A stretch of 6,640 nt of DNA. It comes from CAZEBW01 sp964510205 (lineage in GTDB: Bacteria; Chloroflexota; Anaerolineae; VGOG01). The stretch covers positions 1 through 6,640 of the forward strand of contig CAZEBW010000130.1 of assembly GCA_964510205.1 (NCBI GenBank). Direction: 5' to 3'. Below the pieces are notes generated by a model. It saw nothing but the letters and a program-made list of their open reading frames with translations, was not told the origin of the DNA and searched no databases. Positions within the stretch are counted from its first letter, which is position 1, and each line of letters starts with the position of its first letter. Shown here one piece after another: positions 1 through 6,516 of the stretch. Both the position numbers and the translations under genes were made by a program.

Positions 1-1
1 T

Positions 2-469
2 CGCTTTCCCCCGCCGCGCTATTACGCCGACCCAGAGCAAATGCGCAATTCCACGCACCTGGGGATCATGTTCAACATCATTGATATGAACCAGGGGGTC
101 AAGGCTGATCTTGTCCCCCTGTCCGGCAGTCCAGGCTATCGCGAAGCGTTTGCACGGCGCACCCGGCGGACCTTCCAGGATGAGAGTGGAAACGAATTCG
201 AGGCCTGGTGTGCTCGCTCCGAGGACATCATCCTGGGCAAGCTCATGGCCTGGCAGGAGGGTCGTTCAGCCAAGCATCCGTCCGATATCCGCGAGATGTT
301 GGTTTTCATCCTCAGCGGATTGAGCGACGAGGAACTGGATCTGCTCTATATCGCAACACGAGCGGCCAAGCTGGGAACAGAGGTGGCAGAACTCTGGCAT
401 AGGCTGTTCAATCAAGCGCAGGTAGAAATCGCGGGCCGGGATCAACCAACAAACGAGGGGAAATCATGA
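2..469 (+). CDS. Nucleotidyltransferase-fold protein (AbiEii/DUF6036-like), 5' end cut by window edge
   Basis: The frame is open to the left edge, so the gene starts outside the window; the first visible ATG (position 41) falls mid-domain and is not taken as the start. The residues FNIID, about eight codons later KADLV, then SEDIILGKLMAW and KHPSDIREML resemble the C-terminal half of small nucleotidyltransferase-fold proteins. In that family a third acidic residue (here the D of KADL) completes the metal site, and a helical segment with a 'ED-I--KL' signature follows. The N-terminal G-S/G and D-x-D motifs needed to confirm catalysis would lie off the left edge. The stop codon overlaps the next gene's start by 4 bases (ATGA), indicating translational coupling. 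Relatives include antitoxin-linked AbiEii-type proteins, but nothing here shows a toxin role. The fold assignment comes from motif resemblance only and is moderately certain. The substrate is unknown. Confidence 0.6.
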   Translation, partial: RFPPPRYYADPEQMRNSTHLGIMFNIIDMNQGVKADLVPLSGSPGYREAFARRTRRTFQDESGNEFEAWCARSEDIILGKLMAWQEGRSAKHPSDIREMLVFILSGLSDEELDLLYIATRAAKLGTEVAELWHRLFNQAQVEIAGRDQPTNEGKS

Positions 470-1419
470 CCGACATCCTTAAAACCGCCGCCTACGGCGG
501 CGCGGGCTGGTCGCCGCGCACGGCCTCCTTGCGCCAGGAGATCGGAGGGGTCTGGGGGACGTGCGGCGTGGCCACGGAGTGGTCGCCGCTCGAAGCGGTG
601 CTGCTGCATCGACCGGGGCAAGAACTGGATGAGCTAACGGATCCGGACCAGGCTCAAATGCTGGCCCCGCTGGACGCCGACCGGGCGCGACAGCAGCACG
701 ACGATCTGGCCCAGGCCTATCGGGATGCGGGCGTCACGGTGCACTACGTCGAACCGGCTGAGACGCCGCCTCCCAACCTGATGTTCGTGGCTGACCTGAT
801 GTTCATGACGCCCGAAGGCGCCATCCTGGGGCGACCGGCCTCCACCGTGCGGGCCGGCGAGGAGCGTTGGGTCGCCCGACGGCTGGCCGACCTGGGGGTG
901 CCCATTCTGCGCAGCGTGCGAGGGAGAGGGACGTTTGAGGGAGCGGACGCGCTGTGGATTGATCCGCAGACCGCTTTGGTGACGACGGGCATGCGCACCA
1001 ACGCCGAGGGTGCGGCGCAGGTGGCGGGCCTGCTGCGGGAGATGGGGGTCGAAGTCATCCAGGTGGGGCTTCCCTACGGCGCGATGCATCTGATGGGGAC
1101 GCTGCGCTTCGCCGACCGAGACTTGGCCATCGCCTGGCCGGGCCGCGTGCCCTACGCCGCCGTGGAAGCGCTGCGGGCCCGCGGGTATACAGTCGCCTTC
1201 ATACCAGACACAGAGGAAGCGGTGCGTGGGATGGCCCTCAACTTCGTGACCCTGGGGCCACGGCGGATCCTGATGGCGGCGGGCAACCCCAACAGCCAGG
1301 CGTTCTACGAGGATGCCGGCATCACTTGCCATGCGGTTGAGGTGGACGAGATCCTCAAGGCCGCCGGCGGCATCGGCTGCGCGACCGGCATCCTGGAGCG
1401 CGAGACGAGCAATCACTAA
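466..1419 (+). CDS. Arginine deiminase / amidinotransferase superfamily protein
   Basis: A complete 317-residue protein. Its N-terminus (AVLLHRPGQELDELT at about 44-58, then QQHDDLAQAYRDAGVTVHYVE) closely follows the arginine deiminase pattern 'VLLHRPG-ELE-LT ... HD-FA--LR--GVEV-YLE'. The active-site blocks of the pentein fold are in order: PNLMFVAD (Asp110), FEGAD (Glu158, Asp161), a histidine in MHLMGTLRF (His208) and a C-terminal cysteine in GGIGCATG (Cys305). These give a plausible Cys/His/Glu catalytic set for attacking a guanidinium carbon. It should therefore hydrolyse or transfer from arginine or a related guanidino compound in the cytoplasm. It is shorter than classical ArcA arginine deiminase (about 400 residues). 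It also has Met210 where arginine deiminases and amidinotransferases carry Asp (H-x-D), and Gly304 where a His often precedes the Cys. The exact reaction is therefore unresolved (deiminase, dimethylarginine hydrolase-like, or other). The start is supported by GAGGGG at 455-460, five bases upstream, and by the ATGA overlap with the preceding gene. Confidence 0.85.
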   Translation: MTDILKTAAYGGAGWSPRTASLRQEIGGVWGTCGVATEWSPLEAVLLHRPGQELDELTDPDQAQMLAPLDADRARQQHDDLAQAYRDAGVTVHYVEPAETPPPNLMFVADLMFMTPEGAILGRPASTVRAGEERWVARRLADLGVPILRSVRGRGTFEGADALWIDPQTALVTTGMRTNAEGAAQVAGLLREMGVEVIQVGLPYGAMHLMGTLRFADRDLAIAWPGRVPYAAVEALRARGYTVAFIPDTEEAVRGMALNFVTLGPRRILMAAGNPNSQAFYEDAGITCHAVEVDEILKAAGGIGCATGILERETSNH

Positions 1420-1475
1420 CGTAGTGCGTGTTGCGCATTCCGTTGACCTCACGCACTACGCAACACGCAACACGC
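1420..1475. repeat. Inverted heptamer repeat cluster with alternative stem-loops
   Basis: The gap between the deiminase-like and nitroreductase genes is built from 7-bp words. On the right are CGCACTA (1452-1458), CGCAACA (1459-1465), CGCAACA (1466-1472) and a partial CGC. On the left, 1420-1436 carries the same words in reverse complement. This gives a perfect 11-bp inverted repeat, 1420-1430 with 1450-1460, around a 19-base loop. The left segment 1425-1435 can instead pair over 11 bp with 1459-1469, or 1426-1435 over 10 bp with 1466-1475. No T-run follows, so a simple intrinsic terminator is not supported. It could be a mobile or slippage-prone repeat, an mRNA-processing or stability element, or a partial terminator. 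Confidence 0.75.
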
Positions 1476-1478
1476 TTT

Positions 1479-1483
1479 AGGAG
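1479..1483 (+). promoter_or_regulatory. Ribosome binding site fixing the nitroreductase start
   Basis: AGGAG lies seven bases before the ATG at 1491. An upstream in-frame ATG at 1428 would add 21 residues encoded by the heptamer repeat and has no Shine-Dalgarno sequence. The 1491 start is therefore preferred. Confidence 0.8.
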
Positions 1484-1490
1484 TACCGAG

Positions 1491-2129
1491 ATGTCTGAAC
1501 AGGAAAACCTCCCCTCTCCACAATCGCTCTTGAACCTGCTCAAAACCCGGCGCAGCATCCGCCGTTACCGGCCCGACCCGGCGCCCGATGAGATGGTGGA
1601 GCAGTTGCTGGAAGCGGGCCGCTGGGCGCCTTCGGCCAGCAATCGCCAGCCGTGGGAGCTCATCGTCGTCCGCGACGAGGCCATCCGCCGACAGGTAGCC
1701 CAGCACGCTGCCTTCTACTTCGTCAAGTGGGCGCACGTGGGGGAGGCCCCGCTGCTCATCGTGCTGTGCGGCGACGCCAGGAATCCGGCCTATCGCAGGT
1801 ACCTCCACGAGGACATCGGCCTGGCCGGGGCGCAGATCATGCTGCAGGCCGAAGCGCTGGGGCTGGGGACCTGCTGGATCGGGGCCCTGAACCGCAAGGC
1901 GGTGGCCGGCATTCTCAAGATACCGGGGCATCTGGAAATCGTGGGACTGCTGACGGTGGGCTTCCCGGCCGAGGACCCGCCTCCGACGCCCCGCAAGCGG
2001 CTGGCGGAAATCGTGCACTACGGCGTTTACGGCAACAAGGCCGATGACGGGGACGCGACGCCGGGGCGGATACCGGCCGGGCCGCTGGGCATCCTGCTGC
2101 GCCGTCTGCGCCTGCCGTTTCGGGTTTGA
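1491..2129 (+). CDS. Nitroreductase-family FMN oxidoreductase
   Basis: A 212-residue protein of the nitroreductase family, whose members are usually dimeric, bind FMN and use NAD(P)H to reduce nitroaromatics, quinones or other substrates. The N-terminal signature KTRRSIRRYRPDP (19-30) would bind the FMN phosphate. The segment APSASNRQPWELIVV (46-60) is the second classical flavin-binding block. GLGTCWIGALN (124-134) followed by VGLLTVGFPAEDPPPTPRKRLAEIVHY matches the C-terminal flavin-contact region and the usual family ending. Length is normal for the family. After the domain comes a short basic tail (GILLRRLRLPFRV) that I cannot assign. The physiological substrate cannot be read from sequence. 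It lies 71 bases downstream of the deiminase-like gene, on the same strand, with the heptamer repeat between them. Read-through from upstream is possible, and I see no strong separate promoter. Confidence 0.92.
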   Translation: MSEQENLPSPQSLLNLLKTRRSIRRYRPDPAPDEMVEQLLEAGRWAPSASNRQPWELIVVRDEAIRRQVAQHAAFYFVKWAHVGEAPLLIVLCGDARNPAYRRYLHEDIGLAGAQIMLQAEALGLGTCWIGALNRKAVAGILKIPGHLEIVGLLTVGFPAEDPPPTPRKRLAEIVHYGVYGNKADDGDATPGRIPAGPLGILLRRLRLPFRV

Positions 2130-2141
2130 CCTCTCCTCTTC

Positions 2142-2170
2142 GTGACAAATCGGCTAAAGTGTGGTAAACT
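2142..2170 (+). promoter_or_regulatory. Sigma70-like promoter for the phosphatase gene
   Basis: GTGACA (2142-2147, five of six matches to TTGACA) and TAAACT (2165-2170, four of six to TATAAT) are separated by exactly 17 bases. They sit in a locally AT-richer gap, 50 bases before the ATG at 2220. No competing signal is seen in the gap. Confidence 0.55.
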
Positions 2171-2219
2171 TAGACCTAGCGGGCTTCCGGATCCGAAATC
2201 GGCGCGGAAGGATTGAGCG

Positions 2220-2753
2220 ATGATCGAAGTCTATCCCAATTTGTTTGTCGGTGATGAGATTGACTACGAGCTTAACGTGGCAGAGCAGGAGGGATGGGCC
2301 GTAGTCCACGCTTGCAAGGAGCCGTACCACAGGCAGGCGCTGGGGTACCGTGGTCGGAGAGCGCCTGAAAAGCACCACGAGCGTCTGGTGGCGCGCCGGG
2401 GCTACCGCCTGATCCTCAACATGGTGGATGCCAGAGACCCAGAGCTTTTTCCCAAAGAGATGATTGATGCGGCTTTGGACTTCATAGATCAGGCTCTGTA
2501 CAAGGGCTTGAAAGTCCTGGTTCACTGCGACCGAGGGGACTCCAGGGCGCCCTCCATTGCCCTTCTGTACATGGCCGCCCGGCTTGACGAACTGCCGGCG
2601 GAGTCGTTGGAAGCTGCCGAAGAGAAATTCAGAACGCTTTATCCCGGTTACAACCCCCAGCCTGGCATCCGCGAGCACTTGCGTCAGAACTGGAACCGCT
2701 ATTGTAGGGGAAGGCTGTCCCATAAAAGGGGACTAGATCATTGGGTAGGATGA
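2220..2753 (+). CDS. Small dual-specificity / tyrosine phosphatase-like protein
   Basis: A 177-residue protein with the cysteine-phosphatase signature HCDRGDSR: Cys103, five residues, then Arg109, preceded by the hydrophobic strand KVLV and followed by a helix beginning APSIALLYMA. This is the P-loop of the DSP/PTP superfamily, which dephosphorylates through a phosphocysteine intermediate. The general acid is probably Asp70 or Asp73 in NMVDARDPE, about 30 residues before the Cys as in DSPs. It opens with YPNLFVGDEID, a typical DSP start ('I-P-L--G'). Between the first strands is a charged segment, HACKEPYHRQALGYRGRRAP and onward (about 30-60), not part of the minimal DSP core. No signal peptide or membrane segment is visible. 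AAGGA lies at 2208-2212, seven bases before ATG. Codon use is visibly less GC-rich than in the flanking genes, which together with its own promoter suggests an independently acquired gene. The substrate is unknown; a protein, nucleotide or phospholipid phosphate are all possible. Confidence 0.8.
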   Translation: MIEVYPNLFVGDEIDYELNVAEQEGWAVVHACKEPYHRQALGYRGRRAPEKHHERLVARRGYRLILNMVDARDPELFPKEMIDAALDFIDQALYKGLKVLVHCDRGDSRAPSIALLYMAARLDELPAESLEAAEEKFRTLYPGYNPQPGIREHLRQNWNRYCRGRLSHKRGLDHWVG

Positions 2754-2786
2754 ATAGTGGGCTCTGGCGATGATTCTATGAACAAC

Positions 2787-2817
2787 GACCCTTCGGATTT
2801 CTAAAACCCGAAGGGTC
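2787..2817 (+). other. Perfect stem-loop directly upstream of the tex ribosome binding site
   Basis: GACCCTTCGG (2787-2796) is perfectly repeated in inverse at 2808-2817. Past one A/C mismatch the stem can extend by three A-T pairs, leaving a three-base loop. It ends two bases before AGGAG (2819-2823), the Shine-Dalgarno of tex. No T-run follows on either strand, so a Rho-independent terminator is not well supported. Possible roles are 5' protection of tex mRNA, a barrier between phosphatase and tex transcripts, or one copy of a dispersed palindrome. Confidence 0.7.
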
Positions 2818-2828
2818 TAGGAGAAACC

Positions 2829-4979
2829 ATGACCGATCATCTGATCATCACCACCATCGCCCAAGAACTGGGCCTGGAAAGCGGTCAAGTCGCTCGCACC
2901 GTCCAACTGTTGGACGAGGACAACACGGTGCCCTTCATCGCTCGCTACCGCAAGGAGGTCAGCGGCGGGCTGGATGAGGAGCAGATCAGGGACATCCAGA
3001 CCCGACTGAAATACTTGCGCAATCTGGAGGAGCGCAAGGAGACGGTGCTGAACAGCATCGCCGAGCAGGGCAAGCTGACGCCGGAGCTGGAAGCCAAAAT
3101 CCGGGCGGCCCTGGTGCTGCAAGAGGTGGAGGACCTCTACCTGCCCTACAAGCCCAAGCGGCGTACGCGGGCTACCGTGGCCAGGGAGCGGGGACTGGAG
3201 CCGCTGGCCAAGCTCATCCTGGCCCAGGAGATCGCTGCCGGGGCGCTGGAGGAGTTCGCTCAGGAGTACCTGAGCGAAGAGGTGCCCACGGTGGAGGACG
3301 CCTACGCCGGCGCGCGGGACATCGTGGCCGAGGTCGTCTCCGAAGACGCCGACCTGCGCAAGTCGGTGCGAGAGCGTACGTTTGAGAAAGGTCTGCTGAT
3401 CTCCAGGCTGTCCGATGCCTCGCTTGATCCGGAGGGCAAGTACGAGATGTACTACGAATACGCCGAACCGCTCAGGGCCATCCCCCCTCACCGCCTGCTG
3501 GCCATCAACCGTGGCGAGAAGGAGGGCGTGCTCAAGGTCAACGTGAAAGCGCCGGTGGACAGGATTGTGGCCGAGGTCGAGGGCCGCTACCTGAAGAACA
3601 GGCGATCGGTGTTTGCCGCCCAGGCGCGAGAGGCCGCCGCTGATGGCTATCAGCGGCTCATCGCCCCCTCCATCGAACGGGGGCTGAGGGGCGCTTCTAC
3701 CGATGAGGCCGACAACCACGCCATCCAGGTCTTTGCCGCCAACCTGCGCAATCTCCTGCTCCAGCCGCCGCTGCGGGGCAAATGCGTGATGGGCATTGAT
3801 CCGGGCTACCGCACCGGCTGCAAAGTGGCCCTGGTGGATGAGACCGGCAAGTTCCTGGGCGGCACGACCATCTATCCCCACGCGCCGCAGAAGCAGTGGG
3901 ACGAGGCCCGGGAGCTGCTGGTGAATCTGGTGGTCAAGGGCGAGGTGGACGTCATCGCCATCGGCAACGGCACCGCCTCCCGCGAAACCGAGGCCCTGGC
4001 CGCCGAGGTCATCGCCCAGGCCGGGCAAGGGGCCTACGTCATCGTCAACGAGGCCGGCGCGTCGGTCTACTCCGCTTCCCCGCTGGCCAGGGAGGAGCTG
4101 CCCGACATGGACGTCTCCATGCGCGGCGCGGTCTCCATCGCCCGCCGCCTGCAAGACCCCCTGGCCGAGCTGGTCAAGATTGATCCTCGCTCCATCGGCG
4201 TGGGCCTCTATCAGCACGACGTGGATCAGAAGAAGCTGGCCGAGAGTCTGGACGCGGTGGTCGAGTCGGCGGTGAACCATGTGGGCGTGGACCTCAACAC
4301 CGCTTCGCCAGCCCTGTTGGGTTACGTTTCGAGCATCAACAAGCGGGTGGCCAAGGCCATCGTCAGGCGACGGGACGAACATGGGCCGTTCAAGTCGCGC
4401 CAGGAGTTGAAGGATGTCAGGGGGATAGGGGAGAAGACGTTTGAGCAATCGGCGGGTTTCCTGAAGATCTCTGATGGAGGGAACCGGCTGGACAACACTT
4501 TCATCCATCCGGAGTCGTATGCGGTGGTGGAGAACCTCTTCACCCTGATGGGCGTGCAGGGCGATGAGCCGGACCTGGCTCAGAGGGTGAAAACCTTTCG
4601 CGCCGAGAGCGATCTAGCCGAGTTAGCTGATGTTCTGGAGGTGGGCCTGCCTACGCTGAGGGACATCTTTGACAGCCTCATCAAGCCCGGCCGCGATCCC
4701 CGCGACGAATTGCCCAAGCCCATCTTGCGAAGCGATGTTCTCAAGATGGAAGACCTGCGGGAGGGGATGATTCTGAAAGGCAGTGTGCGGAATGTCGTGG
4801 ACTTTGGCGCTTTCGTGGACATCGGGGTCAAGCGCGATGGGCTGGTGCACGTCTCGCAAATGGCCGACCGCTATGTGAAAAACCCGCTGGAGGTGGTCTC
4901 CGTGGGCGACGTGGTGGAAGTTAAAGTGATCAGCGTGGATCTCGAGCGGGGGCGAATTGGGTTGAGCATGAGGAAGTGA
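2829..4979 (+). CDS. tex: Tex, S1-domain RNA-binding transcription accessory protein
   Basis: A complete 716-residue Tex protein, close to the length of the Bacillus homologue. The N-terminal helical region contains hallmark Tex blocks: LLDEDNTVPFIARYRKE (27-43), GGLDEEQIRDI and DLYLPYKPKRRTRA (102-115). A YqgF/RNase H-like domain begins at about 318 with MGIDPGYRTGCKVA. Paired helix-hairpin-helix motifs follow: DLNTASPALLGYV (488-500) and LKDVRGIGEKTFEQ (527-540). The C-terminus is one S1 domain (about 644-716; GSVRNVVDFGAFVDIG, GLVHVS, GRIGLSMRK). The family binds nucleic acid through S1 and HhH and is associated with the transcription machinery; it is widely conserved and influences expression of diverse genes, including toxins and stress genes in pathogens. 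The start is supported by AGGAG five bases upstream. It may share transcripts with the phosphatase gene 75 bases upstream, but the stem-loop lies between them. Key motifs are intact, with no frameshift. Confidence 0.97.
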   Translation: MTDHLIITTIAQELGLESGQVARTVQLLDEDNTVPFIARYRKEVSGGLDEEQIRDIQTRLKYLRNLEERKETVLNSIAEQGKLTPELEAKIRAALVLQEVEDLYLPYKPKRRTRATVARERGLEPLAKLILAQEIAAGALEEFAQEYLSEEVPTVEDAYAGARDIVAEVVSEDADLRKSVRERTFEKGLLISRLSDASLDPEGKYEMYYEYAEPLRAIPPHRLLAINRGEKEGVLKVNVKAPVDRIVAEVEGRYLKNRRSVFAAQAREAAADGYQRLIAPSIERGLRGASTDEADNHAIQVFAANLRNLLLQPPLRGKCVMGIDPGYRTGCKVALVDETGKFLGGTTIYPHAPQKQWDEARELLVNLVVKGEVDVIAIGNGTASRETEALAAEVIAQAGQGAYVIVNEAGASVYSASPLAREELPDMDVSMRGAVSIARRLQDPLAELVKIDPRSIGVGLYQHDVDQKKLAESLDAVVESAVNHVGVDLNTASPALLGYVSSINKRVAKAIVRRRDEHGPFKSRQELKDVRGIGEKTFEQSAGFLKISDGGNRLDNTFIHPESYAVVENLFTLMGVQGDEPDLAQRVKTFRAESDLAELADVLEVGLPTLRDIFDSLIKPGRDPRDELPKPILRSDVLKMEDLREGMILKGSVRNVVDFGAFVDIGVKRDGLVHVSQMADRYVKNPLEVVSVGDVVEVKVISVDLERGRIGLSMRK

Positions 4980-4985
4980 AGGCTG

Positions 4986-5025
4986 CGTGAAACGTGAAGA
5001 CGTGAAGACGTGAAACGTGAAACGT
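4986..5025. repeat. Tandem 7-8-bp repeat (CGTGAAA / CGTGAAGA) in convergent gap
   Basis: Five consecutive units start with CGTGAA at 4986, 4993, 5001, 5009 and 5016, spaced 7, 8, 8 and 7 bases, and a truncated CGT begins at 5023. The array fills the 45-base gap between the tex stop codon and the transporter stop codon (5025-5027 on the minus strand), touching the latter. It is not self-complementary enough to form a clear terminator hairpin, and none is seen elsewhere in the gap. Confidence 0.85.
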
Positions 5026-6413
5026 CATACCTGTCTTTTCTTCCATCGCCCTCGGCGGAACCAGAAGGCGAAGAGTAGACCATTGGCCACGTTGGCGAGG
5101 GCTCGCCCGACCCACACACCGGTGATGCCCAACCTCGTCCATTGGGACAGGCCGTAGGACAGCGGCACTTCCAGCCCCCACAGCGTCAGCAGGTTGACGA
5201 ACATGGCCGGCACAGTGTTCCCGGCCCCATCAAAGCTGCGGGCCAGAACCACCCCCACTGCGCTGAAGATGAGCGAGGGAGCTACGATGCGCAGGTATTC
5301 AGTGCCGAGGTCCACCACCTCCGGCGTGGGGTCGAAGGTGGTGATCAGTGGGCGAGCGATGGCGAGGAACACGGCCGCGAAGGTGGCCAAGAGGCTGATG
5401 TTGTAGGCTGATACCCACCACGCGCTGCGCTCGGCGCGGCTGGGTCGGAGCGCGCCCAAGTTCTGCCCCACCAAGGTGGCGGCGGCGTTGCCCAGGCCAA
5501 AGCCTGGGATGAGGGCGATGAGCAGGATGCGGTTGGCCACGCCGAAGCCCGCTGTGGCAAAGGTGCCGTACAGGCCGACGATGGCCAGGATGGTCAGCCG
5601 CGAGGTAGAGCGCAGGGTCATTTGAGCGGTGCTGGGCAGGGCGATTTTGACGATGTGCCACATCAGCGGCAAGTCGGGGCGTAGATGGCGGAGGTTAACT
5701 GAGATGCGGGCCCGACCGCTCAGCAGCACCGCCATCTGGAACAGTACGCCTGCCCCGAAACCCAGCACGCCGGCCCAGGCGGAGCCATTCACTCCCAAGC
5801 TTGGCAGGGGGCCCCATCCGAAGATGAGGGTTGGCTCTAGCACGATGGTCAGGCCCTGGCTCAGCACCAGCACCCATAGCGCCAGTCTGGCCTCGCCCGC
5901 GCCGCGCAGCAGGGAGTTGATGACGAAGATCAGGACCAGGGTGAAGAGACCGCCGAAGAGGATGCGCAGAAAGGGCACTCCCAGCGCGATCACTTCGGCG
6001 TCGGCCCCCAGGATGCGCAAGACCGGTTCGGCCACCAGCGTGCCCAGGACGCCCAGCACGATGGAGACGAATATGGCCAGCAGCACCGCCTGCCAGGCGG
6101 CGTGGTCGGCCTCTGCCCTGTCGCGAGCCCCGATGCGCCGCGCCACCACCGCCATCCCGCCGATGCCCAGCCCATTGGCCAAGCTGTTGAGCACCCAACG
6201 CAGGGTCATGCTGATGGTCACCGCGGCCAGCGCCGCCGAGCCCAGCTTGCCCACCCAGTAGGTATCCACGATCTGAGTCACGCTCAGGGTGGCCATTTCC
6301 AGGATGTTGGGGATGGCCAGCGTCCAGATGTTGCGGTGTATGCTGCCGCTAGTGAGGTCACTTTTCCCCACCAGTTTTCCCTCAGCGGACAATGCATGTT
6401 CCGTGTCGGTCAT
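5025..6413 (-). CDS. MATE-family multidrug/cation antiporter
   Basis: A 462-residue integral membrane protein with about twelve hydrophobic segments, in two pseudo-repeated halves, typical in length and layout for MATE exporters. These use a Na+ or H+ gradient to expel cationic drugs and other toxic organics. Recognisable blocks are AIPNILEM (33-40), TQIVDTYWVGKLGSAALAAV (46-65) with the family's conserved Asp in the first helix (Asp50), LLRGAGEARLALWVLVLSQGLTIVLEPTLIFG (168-199), its second-half counterpart ARSFDGAGNTVPAMFVNLLTLWGLEVPLSY (391-420), and GFGLGNAAATLVGQNLGA (304-321). The first 27 residues are hydrophilic and probably cytoplasmic, as is the basic tail RRGRWKKRQV. The start is supported by AAGGA on the minus strand (complement of 6418-6422), four bases from ATG. 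It is convergent with tex and has its own promoter about 125 bases upstream. Substrate and coupling ion cannot be read from sequence. Confidence 0.93.
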   Translation of the reverse strand: MTDTEHALSAEGKLVGKSDLTSGSIHRNIWTLAIPNILEMATLSVTQIVDTYWVGKLGSAALAAVTISMTLRWVLNSLANGLGIGGMAVVARRIGARDRAEADHAAWQAVLLAIFVSIVLGVLGTLVAEPVLRILGADAEVIALGVPFLRILFGGLFTLVLIFVINSLLRGAGEARLALWVLVLSQGLTIVLEPTLIFGWGPLPSLGVNGSAWAGVLGFGAGVLFQMAVLLSGRARISVNLRHLRPDLPLMWHIVKIALPSTAQMTLRSTSRLTILAIVGLYGTFATAGFGVANRILLIALIPGFGLGNAAATLVGQNLGALRPSRAERSAWWVSAYNISLLATFAAVFLAIARPLITTFDPTPEVVDLGTEYLRIVAPSLIFSAVGVVLARSFDGAGNTVPAMFVNLLTLWGLEVPLSYGLSQWTRLGITGVWVGRALANVANGLLFAFWFRRGRWKKRQV

Positions 6414-6440
6414 GGTTTCCTTTCCGAAGGTGGAGCGATG

Positions 6441-6490
6441 GCCCTCATCCCCCTAACTCCCTTTTCCCAGGGATTGGAAGAAGGGGGAAC
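6441..6490. repeat. C/G-rich palindromic element in transporter leader
   Basis: A pyrimidine-rich left side (CCCTCATCCCCCTAACTCCC and onward) is followed by a purine-rich right side. CCCTTTTCC (6459-6467) pairs with GGAAGAAGGG (6476-6485), leaving one bulged G and an 8-base loop. Its wording resembles 'CCCTCATCCCCCTAACCCCCTTCTCCC' dispersed elements that I recall from Chloroflexota and cyanobacterial genomes; copy number here cannot be tested from one window. It lies between the transporter promoter and start codon. Confidence 0.6.
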
Positions 6491-6500
6491 TCGCATTTTC

Positions 6501-6516
6501 CCCCCAACGTTGGGGG
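6501..6516. repeat. 16-bp perfect palindrome CCCCCAACGTTGGGGG
   Basis: Both strands read identically. One extra C precedes it at 6500, and a related G-run (ATTGGGGAGG) follows. It lies in the predicted leader of the transporter mRNA, about 20 bases downstream of the -10 box. It could be the outer part of the same dispersed element as 6441-6490, or an operator-like dimer site for a regulator; the first is more likely because of the shared C/G-run style. Confidence 0.6.

Noticed and set aside
2..1419. Toxin-antitoxin system of the AbiE type
   Set aside because: Only a resemblance of the nucleotidyltransferase fold is seen. The coupled downstream gene is a guanidine-modifying enzyme, not an antitoxin, and the upstream partner lies outside the window.
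634..1452. A 272-codon minus-strand frame opposite the deiminase-like gene
   Set aside because: It is an antisense shadow of a gene with clear active-site motifs, and its His/Arg/Gly-rich product has no recognisable domain.
1428..1490. N-terminal extension of the nitroreductase from an upstream ATG
   Set aside because: The extra residues are encoded by repeat DNA with no Shine-Dalgarno, whereas the ATG at 1491 has AGGAG at good spacing and starts just before the family domain.
2787..2828. Rho-independent terminator after the phosphatase gene
   Set aside because: The stem is strong but no T-run follows on either strand, and the tex ribosome binding site begins immediately. It is kept only as a stem-loop of unknown role.
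2817..4508. A 563-codon open frame on the minus strand opposite tex
   Set aside because: The plus strand encodes a complete, motif-rich Tex protein. The antisense frame is open because of the GC-rich codon pattern, its product is low-complexity and matches nothing I recognise, and it has no clear ribosome binding site.
4986..5025. CRISPR-like array
   Set aside because: Units are only 7-8 bp and contiguous, without unique spacers, and no cas genes are nearby.
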